Shown piece after piece: positions 8,327-16,581 of a DNA stretch of 64,000 bases. Position 1 is the stretch's first letter. Every line of letters begins with the position of its first letter. Location of the stretch: the NCBI GenBank assembly GCA_041750975.1, contig JBGSYN010000131.1, positions 9,425 to 73,424 on the forward strand, in the 5' to 3' direction. A model generated the notes under the pieces. That model saw only the letters and a list, made by a program, of their open reading frames with translations. It was not told where the DNA came from and did not search any database. The translations under genes were made by a program, and so were the position numbers. This DNA comes from JBGSYN01 sp041750975. Its GTDB lineage: Bacteria; Pseudomonadota; Alphaproteobacteria; Geminicoccales; Geminicoccaceae.

Positions 8327-8768
8327 GTTTTCGGTGATGAATTTCTTTTGCGTCAGCCATTCGCCTCATTGGTGGCACCTATCCCGCACTGACTTCACCC
8401 TAGAGACTTTCCAGCATAGAACTTCGGGCTGAAGTAGGGCGCCGCTCGAAAATCGAACGCTCGGATCGTTGACTTTCGGCGCGCGGTACCGGCGCTGCCA
8501 AACCCTGAATTTGCCTCAAAATCAAGCAGAACCGAGTATCACTCGGATCCGGTGCCAATGCTTTCCTCAGCCGTTTGCGGTTTCCAGTCCTTGTGCCTGC
8601 AAATCACATCCATACAGCGAGATGCGCTGACACGTTGCTGGTCGAAACGATCAATCTTCTGTGTCTCGATCCCTACTCGGAAGAGTGGTCCGGGGCCGAA
8701 GCCCCGGACCGAGTGGAGGAGAATACAAGGAAAGTTCGCCCCGCTGCCCAAGCGGGACGTATGCGCAC
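8327..8768. other. Intergenic region between convergent ldt and nrdJ genes
   Basis: About 440 bases between convergent genes. No coding frame in it resembles a protein family. It contains the nrdJ terminator hairpin (8687-8710) and a small stem (CCCGCT/AGCGGG) next to the nrdJ stop. Nothing else could be identified. Confidence 0.6.
8687..8710 (-). terminator. UUCG-capped hairpin terminator of nrdJ
   Basis: A perfect 10-bp stem (GGTCCGGGGC/GCCCCGGACC) closes a C(UUCG)G tetraloop when read on the minus strand, about 60 bases past the nrdJ stop. The flanking bases lack a long T-run, so termination may be partial or Rho-assisted. The loop orientation fits minus-strand transcription. Confidence 0.7.
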
Positions 8769-11700
8769 CTAGCTGCAGCCTGTGGTACTGCCGCAGGTAT
8801 CGCATTTCAGGCAGGTGCCGTTCCGCACCAGCGTGAAGTTGCCGCACGATGAGCAGGGATCACCCTCATAGCCTTTGAGGCGGGCGATCTGGACCTGTGT
8901 CGCGCGGGCATTGGCATTGGCACTCAGTGTCGGCGTCACATCAGAGACACCACCACCAACCACCAATCGGTTCTGTTCCTCGGGTTCCAGTTGCAGCTCC
9001 GATTTGGCAGCTGCACCACCCGCCAACAATCGGAGATTGCCGCGGACGAAACCGGAGCTCGCCAGCTGAGCAACGGCATCCGAGCTCAACTCGCCCTCCT
9101 TGACGCCCTTGCCGAGTGCATCATGGCGCAACTCGCTCGGATCGACGTTGGCGAGATCGGTGCGGCCGAGATAGGAGACGGCGACTTCCTTGAATATATA
9201 GTCAAGGACGGAGGTTGCCATCTTGATCGTATCATTACCCTGGACCGGGCCCGACGGCTCGAAACGGGTGAAGGCAAAGGCCTCGACAAACTCCTCGAGC
9301 GGCACGCCATACTGAAGGCCAATTGAAATGGCGATGGCGAAGCTGTTCATCAAGGAACGGAAGGCCGCACCTTCCTTGTGCATGTCGATGAAGATCTCAC
9401 CGAGTGTGCCGTCCTGATATTCACCGGTGCGAAGATAGACCTTGTGGCCACCGACCACAGCCTTTTGGGTATAGCCCTTGCGTCTTGACGGCAGTTTGCG
9501 GCGATCGGCGATATAGCGCTCGACGATCCGCTCGCTGACCTCGACGACCTTCTGCACCGGCGAGACATCTTCTTCCTCATCTTCCAAGTCCGCCGGCAAC
9601 ATCGATGCCAGAGGTTGGGAGAGTTTGGAGCCGTCACGGTAGAGTGCCAGAGCCTTGACCCCGAGCGCCCAGCCATCGAGATAGGCTTTCTGGCAATCCT
9701 CGACCGTCGAGCTCGCCGGCATATTGATGGTCTTGGAGATCGCACCGCTGATGTAGGGTTGTGACGCGGCCATCATCTTGATGTGGCTCGAAACGGAGAG
9801 ATAGCGCTTGCCGATGCGGCCGCACGGATTGGCGCAATCGAAGATCGCGAGATGCTCGTCCCGCAAATGCGGCGCACCCTCGACCGTCATGGTCCCGCAG
9901 CAATAGGCGTTCGCTGCCTCGATCTGCTCGCGGCTGAAGCCGAGCGCCCGCAATATTTCGAAGCTCGGATCGCCGAGCGGCGCTTGCTTGAGCCCGAGCT
10001 CATCGCGGCAGAAGGGCTCGCCGAGCGTATAGATATTAAACACATATTTGATGTCGAAAGCCGTCGGCAGCGATTTTTCGACCTTCGCCAGCACGACCTC
10101 GGTGAAGCCCTTGGCCTTGAGCGTTTCATGGTTGATGTGCGGTGCGCCCTCGAGCGTACCGTGGCCGACCGCATAGCGGCCGATCGCCTCGACCTGCTGA
10201 TCGCTATAGCCAAGGTTCAAAAGCGCCTTCGGGACCATGCGGTTGATGATTTTGAAGAAGCCGCCACCGGCCAGCTTCTTGAATTTCACCAGAGCAAAGT
10301 CCGGCTCGATGCCTGTCGTGTCGCAATCCATGACGAGGCCGATCGTGCCGGTCGGTGCAATCACCGAGACCTGCGCATTACGAACGCCATGATCGCTGGC
10401 CAGCGAAACCGCCTGATTCCAGGCCTCGATGGCTGCCTTGGAGAGTTTGTCATCGGGGCAATTGGCATGATCGAGGGCGACAGGCTTTGTCGCCAGCTTC
10501 TCATAGCCTTCCGCCTTGCCTTGTGCCGCCCGTCGATGGTTGCGCAAAACCCGCAACACGGCATCGCGATTGTCGCCGAATCCCGGAAAGGTGCCGAGCT
10601 CGCGCGCCATCTCGGCTGAGACCGCATAGGACGTGCCGGTCATCAGTGCCGAGATCGCGGCGCAATAAGCTCTGCCGCGGTCGCTGTCATAAGACATGCC
10701 GGAGGCCATCAAGAGCCCGCCAAGATTGGCGAAGCCGAGACCCAGGGTGCGATAGCGGTAGGAAAGCTCGGCGATCTTGGCACTCGGGAATTGGGCCATC
10801 AGCACGGAGATCTCGAGCACGATGGTCCACAAGCGCACGGCGTGAACAAAGGCATCGACCATGAAGCTGCCGTCGTCGTGACGGAACTGCATCAGGTTCA
10901 AGGAGGCCAGATTGCATGCCGTGTCGTCGAGGAACATGTACTCGGAGCACGGGTTCGAGGCATTGATCCGGCCGCCTGTAGGGCAGGTGTGCCAGTCGTT
11001 GATCGTGGTGTCGTACTGTACGCCGGGATCGGCACTGGCCCAGGCCGCAAGCCCGACCTTGTCCCAAAGCGCTGCCGCCTTCACGGTTTTCGAGACCTTA
11101 CCGTCGGTGCGGCGAATAAGCTTCCAGTCCGCATCATTGCGTAAGGCGGTGAGGAAGTCGTCCTTGATGCGAACGGTATTGTTGGAATTCTGACCGGAAA
11201 CCGTAAGATAGGCCTCGCTATCCCAGTCGGTGTCGTAGGCTGCGATCTCCAGCGAGTGGTAGCCCTGCTTGGCGAGCAGGATCGCTTGTTGGATCGAACC
11301 TTCAGGCAGTTTCGCCCGGCGTGCGCCGGAGACCGCTTTGCGCAACGCCGGACTGGCCTTGGCATCGAACCGATCGATGTCGCTGCCTGCAGCGATGTGG
11401 CAGGCAGCCATAATCGCATTGGCATGCTCGCCGAGCAGCTTCGAGCCGGCAACCAGCGAGGCGACCTTCTGCTCCTCGACGACCTTCCAGTCGATGAAGG
11501 ATTCGATGTCGGGATGGTCGACGTCGCAGATCACCATCTTCGCGGCGCGCCTGGTGGTCCCACCCGATTTGATGGCCCCGGCGGCGCGGTCACCGATTTT
11601 CAAGAAACTCATCAAGCCGGATGAGCGGCCGCCGCCGGAAAGCGATTCGCCGCCGCCGCGCAGGCTTGAGAAATTGGTGCCCGTACCGGAGCCATATTTG

Positions 11701-12380
11701 AAGAGCCGCGCCTCGCGCACCCAGAGATCCATGATCCCGCCCTCATTGACGAGATCGTCATTGATACTCTGGATGAAGCAGGCGTGGGGCTGGGGCCGTT
11801 CATAGGCCGAAGTCGAGGCGTGTACCGTGCCGGTCTTTTCATCGACGAAGAAATGGCCCTGCGCCGGACCGTCGATGCCGTAGGCCCAATAAAGTCCTGT
11901 GTTGAACCATTGCGGCGAGTTGGGAGCGCCGACCTGACGGGCCAGCATCGCCCGCATCTCGTCGAAGAATGCCTGAGCATCCGGTTCGCTATCGAAATAG
12001 CGATTCTTCCAGCCCCAATAGGTCCAGGTCCCGGCAAGCCGGTCGAAAACCTCCTTCGCCGAACGCTCACCGGCGAACTGCTCACCTTCCGACAGAGCGT
12101 CGATGGCGGACTGATCGATCTGCCGCCGGCACAGCCATGCCGGCACACCTTCTTCTTCAACCGTGGCGAGACGCTGCGGGACACCGGCTTTGCGGAAATA
12201 TTTTTGCGCCAAGACATCGACGGCGACCTGGCTCCAGCGGCTCGGCACTTCGATATCGGCATGGGCGAACACCACAGATCCGTCGGGATTGCGGATTTCG
12301 CTGCTGGCCTGCCGAAACTCAATGTCGGCGTAAGGGGACCGGTTATCCCGGGTATACACGCGTTGGACCTTCATCGGCAC
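8769..12380 (-). CDS. nrdJ: Vitamin B12-dependent (class II) ribonucleotide reductase
   Basis: 1203 residues, usual for the long proteobacterial NrdJ. It reduces ribonucleotides to deoxyribonucleotides using an adenosylcobalamin-derived thiyl radical, so it does not depend on oxygen or an NrdB subunit. Visible marks: the glycine-rich RGGGESLSGGG segment, the active-site NPCSEYMFLDDTACNLAS stretch with its Cys and Glu, and two Cys pairs at the C-terminus (CSSCGNF and CLKCDTCG) that fit a redox-relay or zinc-ribbon tail. It is transcribed alone from a promoter some 300 bases upstream that carries two NrdR boxes, and ends at a UUCG hairpin. No nrdAB or nrdDG is in the window. Confidence 0.96.
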   Translation of the reverse strand: MPMKVQRVYTRDNRSPYADIEFRQASSEIRNPDGSVVFAHADIEVPSRWSQVAVDVLAQKYFRKAGVPQRLATVEEEGVPAWLCRRQIDQSAIDALSEGEQFAGERSAKEVFDRLAGTWTYWGWKNRYFDSEPDAQAFFDEMRAMLARQVGAPNSPQWFNTGLYWAYGIDGPAQGHFFVDEKTGTVHASTSAYERPQPHACFIQSINDDLVNEGGIMDLWVREARLFKYGSGTGTNFSSLRGGGESLSGGGRSSGLMSFLKIGDRAAGAIKSGGTTRRAAKMVICDVDHPDIESFIDWKVVEEQKVASLVAGSKLLGEHANAIMAACHIAAGSDIDRFDAKASPALRKAVSGARRAKLPEGSIQQAILLAKQGYHSLEIAAYDTDWDSEAYLTVSGQNSNNTVRIKDDFLTALRNDADWKLIRRTDGKVSKTVKAAALWDKVGLAAWASADPGVQYDTTINDWHTCPTGGRINASNPCSEYMFLDDTACNLASLNLMQFRHDDGSFMVDAFVHAVRLWTIVLEISVLMAQFPSAKIAELSYRYRTLGLGFANLGGLLMASGMSYDSDRGRAYCAAISALMTGTSYAVSAEMARELGTFPGFGDNRDAVLRVLRNHRRAAQGKAEGYEKLATKPVALDHANCPDDKLSKAAIEAWNQAVSLASDHGVRNAQVSVIAPTGTIGLVMDCDTTGIEPDFALVKFKKLAGGGFFKIINRMVPKALLNLGYSDQQVEAIGRYAVGHGTLEGAPHINHETLKAKGFTEVVLAKVEKSLPTAFDIKYVFNIYTLGEPFCRDELGLKQAPLGDPSFEILRALGFSREQIEAANAYCCGTMTVEGAPHLRDEHLAIFDCANPCGRIGKRYLSVSSHIKMMAASQPYISGAISKTINMPASSTVEDCQKAYLDGWALGVKALALYRDGSKLSQPLASMLPADLEDEEEDVSPVQKVVEVSERIVERYIADRRKLPSRRKGYTQKAVVGGHKVYLRTGEYQDGTLGEIFIDMHKEGAAFRSLMNSFAIAISIGLQYGVPLEEFVEAFAFTRFEPSGPVQGNDTIKMATSVLDYIFKEVAVSYLGRTDLANVDPSELRHDALGKGVKEGELSSDAVAQLASSGFVRGNLRLLAGGAAAKSELQLEPEEQNRLVVGGGVSDVTPTLSANANARATQVQIARLKGYEGDPCSSCGNFTLVRNGTCLKCDTCGSTTGCS

Positions 12381-12557
12381 TCGATTCCTTGTACTCGCAC
12401 CCTAATTGTTCACGTCTTGTTCGTCAAACATTACGGGCAACGGTCCAACCAAGTGAAGGATCTCGATCCTATCAACGTCTGAGAGCGCCGCAATCAATGT
12501 CAACGCCACTCAACGCTTAGTTTAGACCGGCTTTGTCCGACCGGCAACAAGAACACC

Positions 12558-12600
12558 GCATCGAATGGCCCCCAAGCCGAGGCTAGCGCCCATTCGATGC
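12558..12600 (-). other. Hairpin in the nrdJ leader
   Basis: A perfect 11-bp inverted repeat (GCATCGAATGG/CCATTCGATGC) with a 21-base spacer lies in the roughly 300-base untranslated leader predicted for nrdJ. A smaller stem (AGGCT/AGCCT) is adjacent at 12601-12616. Such structure may affect message stability or translation. No known riboswitch class fits. Confidence 0.5.
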
Positions 12601-12684
12601 AGGCTAGTCTCAGCCTGTGACTAAAAAGCAACGCCGGCCATAAGGCCGCCATACCCTTTCTCGCCAGGCCGAACCCAACCACTG

Positions 12685-12731
12685 AATCAATATATAGCGA
12701 TATTTCGATCCAAGCAAACTAGATGTTGTGT
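12685..12731 (-). promoter_or_regulatory. Tandem NrdR boxes overlapping the nrdJ promoter
   Basis: Box 1 (12685-12700) has the core CAATATATAG, a perfect fit to the NrdR consensus CwAtATaTwG. Box 2 (12716-12731) has CTAGATGTTG plus TGT, 8 of 10 in the core. The two 16-mers are 15 bases apart, 31 bases centre to centre, which is the standard NrdR pair geometry (about three helical turns). On the minus strand they overlap a TATATT -10 (12689-12694) and a TTGCTT -35 (12712-12717) spaced by 17 bases. NrdR is an ATP/dATP-sensing repressor of ribonucleotide reductase genes. Confidence 0.8.
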
Positions 12732-12912
12732 TGTCATCCATTTTTCTCTGACTCGATCAATTCCGTCGGCTCGTGGCCTGATCACTCTAGGATTGAGTGA
12801 TCTTTATCTCAATCATAATTGGGAGTTGCGATCTGCGCAGCTGATGCACTCTTGATTGGCTGGAGCGTCGGCTCAGCGGCATTGATGGGTAACTGATCTC
12901 GATGGCGAAAAC

Positions 12913-12931
12913 TTATCCCCATTTATCCACA
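12913..12931 (+). promoter_or_regulatory. DnaA-box pair between nrdJ and NDUFA12
   Basis: TTATCCCCA (12913-12921, one mismatch) and TTATCCACA (12923-12931, perfect) lie in the same orientation with a 10-base period, i.e. on one face of the helix. DnaA is a known direct regulator of ribonucleotide reductase genes in E. coli. The sites lie some 200 bases upstream of the nrdJ promoter. Confidence 0.45.
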
Positions 12932-13032
12932 GGATCGAAAAATATCTGGTGTCGGATTGCCGACGTGCTGGACCATGCCACTTTGTCGGGTCATAGTCCG
13001 AAGGTTGGCTTTGAAGACGGGAGCGGGCAGCC

Positions 13033-13413
13033 ATGTTGAAATGGCTCGTGAATAATCGGTTGGGCACTCATCTCATGACCATGCGGCGAGGCTCTAGGGT
13101 CGGTGAAGATGATTATGGCAACGTCTATTACCGCGAACGGGGTGCGAAGCATTGGCATGCCGAACGGCGCTGGGTGATTTATCCGGAGGCCAGCGAGATC
13201 GAGGCAAGCCTGGTTCCGCCCGGCTGGAACGCTTGGCTTCACAATAATCGTGAGAAGTCCCCCGCAGAAGAGCCGCTGCCCGTGCGGCGCTGGGAGGAGG
13301 AGCATCAGCCTAATCTCAGCGGCACGGCGCGAGCCTATGTTCCGCCGGGCCATGAGACGCGGGGCGGCCACCGCGATGCCGCAACGGGGGACTACGAGGC
13401 TTGGCGTCCTTGA
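13033..13413 (+). CDS. NDUFA12-type complex I accessory subunit
   Basis: 126 residues. The GEDDYGNVYYRERG segment (near residue 24) and the RRWVIYPEASEIEASLVPPGWNAW region are the NDUFA12/B17.2 signature. This supernumerary subunit of NADH:ubiquinone oxidoreductase is shared by mitochondria and Alphaproteobacteria and binds near the peripheral-arm/membrane junction. It has no signal peptide, consistent with a cytoplasmic-side position. The C-terminal 50 residues are rich in Pro, Gly and His and probably disordered. It stands apart from the nuo operon, as is usual. It is the clearest sign in the window of an alphaproteobacterial host. Confidence 0.94.
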   Translation: MLKWLVNNRLGTHLMTMRRGSRVGEDDYGNVYYRERGAKHWHAERRWVIYPEASEIEASLVPPGWNAWLHNNREKSPAEEPLPVRRWEEEHQPNLSGTARAYVPPGHETRGGHRDAATGDYEAWRP

Positions 13414-13514
13414 GCCTCGTTTGTTGAGCGGAAATGCGTAGAACCTTGTGGGTTCACGCGGGATCTCGACCTATAACCTACTGTTGTTGCTGAGTTTTCG
13501 GCTCTATCCAGGGA

Positions 13515-13523
13515 TGTGGATAA
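13515..13523 (-). promoter_or_regulatory. Perfect DnaA box 9-mer
   Basis: TGTGGATAA, the reverse complement of TTATCCACA, lies in the short gap after the NDUFA12 gene. It is one of three perfect 9-mers seen in the window. Confidence 0.35.
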
Positions 13524-13564
13524 GGGCGGGAGACCCTTCTGGCAGATAGACAGCCCGCGCTTGG

Positions 13565-13969
13565 TCAATCTTCGTCATAGAGCCAGATGCGTGGCGATGC
13601 GAATTCGAGGCTGTTGCCGGCAGGGTCGCGGAAATAGATCGAATGGCCTCCCGTCGGCCATAAATGCTCATGCTCGATCTCGACGCCATGCGCTTCGAGA
13701 TGGCTTCGCCAAGCCGGCAACTCGTCATTATTGACGGCAAAGCACAAATGCCCCGGACCCTCGGTGCCGTGCGACGGGATTTCGCGGGGAGTTCCGCTGC
13801 TATCGGGCTGAAACAGCAGCACCATGCCGCCATCCAGCTTGAAGAATGAGTGAACACCTGCCCTGCGGGTCATCAACGAAAGACCGAGTACCTCACGATA
13901 GAAGCGCTCATTGACCTCGAGATCGTCGACATAAAGGCAGGCTTCGAGCACGCGCTGTAATGGTCTCAT
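13565..13969 (-). CDS. Glyoxalase/bleomycin-resistance (VOC) superfamily protein
   Basis: 134 residues from ATG 13969; the frame is open further upstream but that part does not resemble the family. It is a single VOC module pair with the starting strand VLEACLYVDDLEVNERFYREVLGL and the closing FRDPAGNSLEFASP, where the Glu is a metal ligand. Other ligands are likely the His of HLCFAV and the first-strand Glu. Related proteins are dioxygenases, lyases or antibiotic-binding proteins; the substrate is unclear. It is the last gene of a minus-strand run headed by fabI. Confidence 0.88.
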   Translation of the reverse strand: MRPLQRVLEACLYVDDLEVNERFYREVLGLSLMTRRAGVHSFFKLDGGMVLLFQPDSSGTPREIPSHGTEGPGHLCFAVNNDELPAWRSHLEAHGVEIEHEHLWPTGGHSIYFRDPAGNSLEFASPRIWLYDED

Positions 13970-14137
13970 TCGCCCCGTCCGTTCTTCGACAAGAGATATG
14001 CCGCGGCTTGCTGCATCTGCGTGCCTTCGAACTTTCGACGTGTTCGGCGGTTCCGCGGACCGCGCCAAAGGAGGGCCGAGATTGATCGGGGGTTGATGCG
14101 AAGACTGATCGCCAATCAATCGCGAAGTTGTGCAAAG

Positions 14138-14156
14138 TTTTCCACAATCATCCACA
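14138..14156 (+). promoter_or_regulatory. Second pair of DnaA-box-like sites
   Basis: TTTTCCACA (14138-14146) and TCATCCACA (14148-14156), each one mismatch from TTATCCACA, again with a 10-base period. They lie in the 220-base gap between the aldo/keto reductase and the VOC gene, which otherwise shows no feature. Confidence 0.3.
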
Positions 14157-14189
14157 AGCCATGCCAGCGCCTGAAATTGGCGAAGCTGT

Positions 14190-15008
14190 CTAATCCCAGG
14201 CGGGGGCCTTGGCCGGATCGATGAAGCGCTGACCGCGGTCCAGCCCGCTGATTTCTTCGATTTCGTCAGAAGAGAGCGCGATGTCGAGCGCCTGGAAATT
14301 GGTCTCCAGATTCTGGCGTTGGCTCGACGCAGGAATGGCGATGACGCCTCGATGCAAGAGAAAGGCCAGGGCGATTTGCGTTGCGGCGGCTTGGTGATGT
14401 TCGCCGATCCGATGCAGCACGGCATCATTCGCAACTCTGCCCTTGGCCAGCGGCTGATAGCCCGTGAGCGGGATCCCATGATTCATACAAAATTCATGGA
14501 GCTTGCGGTTCTGCAGGTAGGGGTGGACTTCCACCTGATTGGTCGAAATTTTGCCGTCGCCGATGGTTGCGATGCTGCGTCCGATCAGATCGATCGTGAA
14601 ATTCGACACACCTATCAGCCGGGTCAGACCATCCTCCTGGGCCCGCACCAACTCGGTCATGTAGTCCTCAAGCGGCACCGCTTCGTCCTCGGAGGGCCAG
14701 TGGATCAGTGTCAGATCGACTTGGTCTATCGCCAGAGTTTCGAGACTGCGTTCGAGGCTGGGGCGGAAATCGGCCTTGGCGAGATTGCTATCGGCGACCT
14801 TGGTGGTGATGAAGAACTCCTGCCGCGGCACGCGTGATTCGCGGACGGCCCAACCCACGCCCGCTTCAGAGCCGTAGTTCTGCGCGGTGTCGATATGGCG
14901 ATAGCCGATTTCGATAGCATCCAGGATCGGCGCCTTGCCTTCCTCACCCCGGCGCCCCGCAGTGCCAAGTCCGAGAGGCGGAATTTTTCGGTCGACGGTG
15001 TCATTCAT
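14190..15008 (-). CDS. Aldo/keto reductase (2,5-diketogluconate reductase-like)
   Basis: 272 residues, compact TIM barrel of the AKR5-like group. The catalytic tetrad is visible: Asp and Tyr in DTAQNYGSE, Lys in FITTKV, and His in LIHWPS. The NADPH-binding segment near the C-terminus is IPASSQRQNLETNF (IPKS.. is more usual). It reduces aldehydes or ketones with NADPH. It sits 20 bases downstream of a lactoylglutathione lyase gene, so detoxification of reactive carbonyls such as methylglyoxal is a reasonable shared role, though this is inferred from context only. Confidence 0.92.
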   Translation of the reverse strand: MNDTVDRKIPPLGLGTAGRRGEEGKAPILDAIEIGYRHIDTAQNYGSEAGVGWAVRESRVPRQEFFITTKVADSNLAKADFRPSLERSLETLAIDQVDLTLIHWPSEDEAVPLEDYMTELVRAQEDGLTRLIGVSNFTIDLIGRSIATIGDGKISTNQVEVHPYLQNRKLHEFCMNHGIPLTGYQPLAKGRVANDAVLHRIGEHHQAAATQIALAFLLHRGVIAIPASSQRQNLETNFQALDIALSSDEIEEISGLDRGQRFIDPAKAPAWD

Positions 15009-15028
15009 TGGGCTGGTTTCCTCATTTT

Positions 15029-15499
15029 CTAACCCTCGCGGAGTCTCTTGTGAGTGGATCGGGTAACGGATTGATTCTGCAAATGTTTGATCGCTTCGGC
15101 CTGCATGCCGTCAGTGGCCATTTCCATAAGTTCGATGCGGTTGCCGTCGGGATCTTCGATCCAGGCCTGGAGATTGCCGTCGGCGCCGAGCTTTTTCGGG
15201 CGATAGAGCGGAATATCGGCGGCCCCTAACTCGGCGACGGCGTCATCGATGTTGCTGACGGTGAGGCAGACATGATTGAGGCCATTGGATTCAGCCGGCG
15301 GCGCCCGCTCGCCTTGGGCATCCGGAAAGACTTCGAGATATTGCTCGTCGGTGATGCGCAGATAGACCAGCCATAGCCTGCCATCGCGCTCGAGGCGCAG
15401 CATCTCCTCGAAGCCGAGCTTGTCGATGTAGAAATCGAGGGTCCGGTCGATGTGTTTGACGCGGATCGCGACATGGCCGATCGAGGTGATGCTTTTCAT
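15029..15499 (-). CDS. Lactoylglutathione lyase-like VOC protein (glyoxalase I family)
   Basis: 156 residues from ATG 15499, which overlaps the aroC stop (ATGA), so translation is probably coupled. Metal-ligand positions of glyoxalase I are present: His in SIGHVAIRV, Glu in EQYLEVF, His in GLNHVCLTV and Glu in GNRIELMEM. Glyoxalase I converts the methylglyoxal-glutathione adduct to S-lactoylglutathione. The last 25 residues are basic and not part of the fold. I call the family with confidence, but true substrate use is inferred. Confidence 0.88.
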   Translation of the reverse strand: MKSITSIGHVAIRVKHIDRTLDFYIDKLGFEEMLRLERDGRLWLVYLRITDEQYLEVFPDAQGERAPPAESNGLNHVCLTVSNIDDAVAELGAADIPLYRPKKLGADGNLQAWIEDPDGNRIELMEMATDGMQAEAIKHLQNQSVTRSTHKRLREG

Positions 15500-16578
15500 T
15501 GGCTTTGGACTCCTTGCGTGGCGCGATGACGGAGAAGATGATCGGCGAGCACACAGGCCATCATCGCTTCGCCGACCGGAACCGCCCGGATGCCGACACA
15601 CGGATCATGGCGGCCGCGCGTGACGATTTCGGTTTCCTCGCCGCTCTTGGTGATGGTCCGTCGCGGCGTCAGGATCGAGCTCGTCGGCTTGACGGCGAAC
15701 CGGACGATGATGTCCTGTCCCGAGGAGATGCCGCCCAACACGCCGCCTGCGTGGTTCGAAAGAAAATACGGCGCGCCTTCGCGCATCCGGATCTCATCGG
15801 CATTTTCCTCACCGCGAAGGGCTGCCGCCATGAAGCCGTCACCGATCTCGACACCCTTGACGGCATTGATGCTCATCATGGCGCCAGCGAGATCGGCGTC
15901 GAGCTTGCCGTAGACAGGGTCGCCGAGACCGGCCGGCACGCCGCTCGCCACGACCTGGACGACGGCGCCGATGGATGAGCCATGCTTGCGGATCTCCATC
16001 AAATGCTCCTCCCAGCGTTGCGCTGCAATGCGGTCTGGACACCAGAAGGGATTCTGCTCGGTCGCGTCCCAGTCGAATTCCGCGGGCTCGATTCGATCGG
16101 CACCCATTTGGACAAGGCAGCCGCGGATCGTGATGGTTTCGCCGAGGATCTTGCGGGCGATGGCACCCGCGGCGACGCGCATCGCGGTCTCACGAGCGCT
16201 CGCCCGGCCACCCCCTCGATGATCGCGAATGCCATATTTCAGATCATAGGTGATATCGGCGTGGCCCGGGCGATAGGTTTCCTCGATGTCGCCATAGTCC
16301 TTCGAGCGTTGGTCCTCATTGCGGACGATCAAGCCGATCGGGGTGCCGGTGGTCACACCTGCAAAGACACCGGACTGGATCTCAACCGTGTCCGGCTCGC
16401 GGCGCTGCGTCGTGAACTTCGATTGGCCGGGGCGCCTGCGATCGAGCCAGTGCTGGATGTCGGCCTCGTTGAGTGGGATCCGTGACGGTACGCCGTCGAC
16501 GACGCAGCCAATTGCAGCACCGTGGCTTTCACCCCAGGTGGTGAACCGGAAGATTTCACCGAAGCTATTGCCGGCCAT
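15496..16578 (-). CDS. aroC: Chorismate synthase
   Basis: 360 residues, full length. It starts MAGNSFGEIFRFTTWGESHG, the family's first signature, and has GGGRASARETAMRVAAGA near residue 125 (signature 2) and the FMN-binding region near the C-terminus (RHDPCVGIRAVPVGEAM). It converts 5-enolpyruvylshikimate-3-phosphate to chorismate, the last shared step of aromatic amino acid synthesis, with reduced FMN. It lies 3 bases after fabI and overlaps the following VOC gene, so it is in one operon. Confidence 0.97.
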   Translation of the reverse strand: MAGNSFGEIFRFTTWGESHGAAIGCVVDGVPSRIPLNEADIQHWLDRRRPGQSKFTTQRREPDTVEIQSGVFAGVTTGTPIGLIVRNEDQRSKDYGDIEETYRPGHADITYDLKYGIRDHRGGGRASARETAMRVAAGAIARKILGETITIRGCLVQMGADRIEPAEFDWDATEQNPFWCPDRIAAQRWEEHLMEIRKHGSSIGAVVQVVASGVPAGLGDPVYGKLDADLAGAMMSINAVKGVEIGDGFMAAALRGEENADEIRMREGAPYFLSNHAGGVLGGISSGQDIIVRFAVKPTSSILTPRRTITKSGEETEIVTRGRHDPCVGIRAVPVGEAMMACVLADHLLRHRATQGVQSQ

Positions 16579-16581
16579 GGC

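Larger units (their letters stand above)
12381..13032. other. Regulatory region between divergent nrdJ and NDUFA12 genes
   Basis: Some 650 bases without a supportable gene. From left to right it holds the long nrdJ leader with an 11-bp inverted repeat (12558-12600), a minus-strand promoter overlapped by tandem NrdR boxes (12685-12731), and two DnaA-box-like 9-mers (12913-12931). The 60-codon frame at 12500-12682 inside the leader resembles nothing known and begins where transcription would start, so I leave it uncalled. Confidence 0.7.

Noticed and set aside
12590..12625. Stretch on the minus strand resembling a cobalamin-riboswitch B12 box (AGGCTGAGACTAGCC)
   Set aside because: It needs a gap to fit the consensus, the other conserved cores are missing, and B12 riboswitches usually control the B12-independent isozyme, not nrdJ. 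The text is explained by a small hairpin.
12900..14160. Replication origin suggested by DnaA boxes
   Set aside because: Too few boxes, no long AT-rich unwinding element, and none of the usual neighbours (dnaA, hemE, parAB, gidA) are present.
13565..14479. 304-codon version of the VOC protein
   Set aside because: The first 170 codons lie in another frame of the aldo/keto reductase gene and the gap; family similarity begins at ATG 13969.
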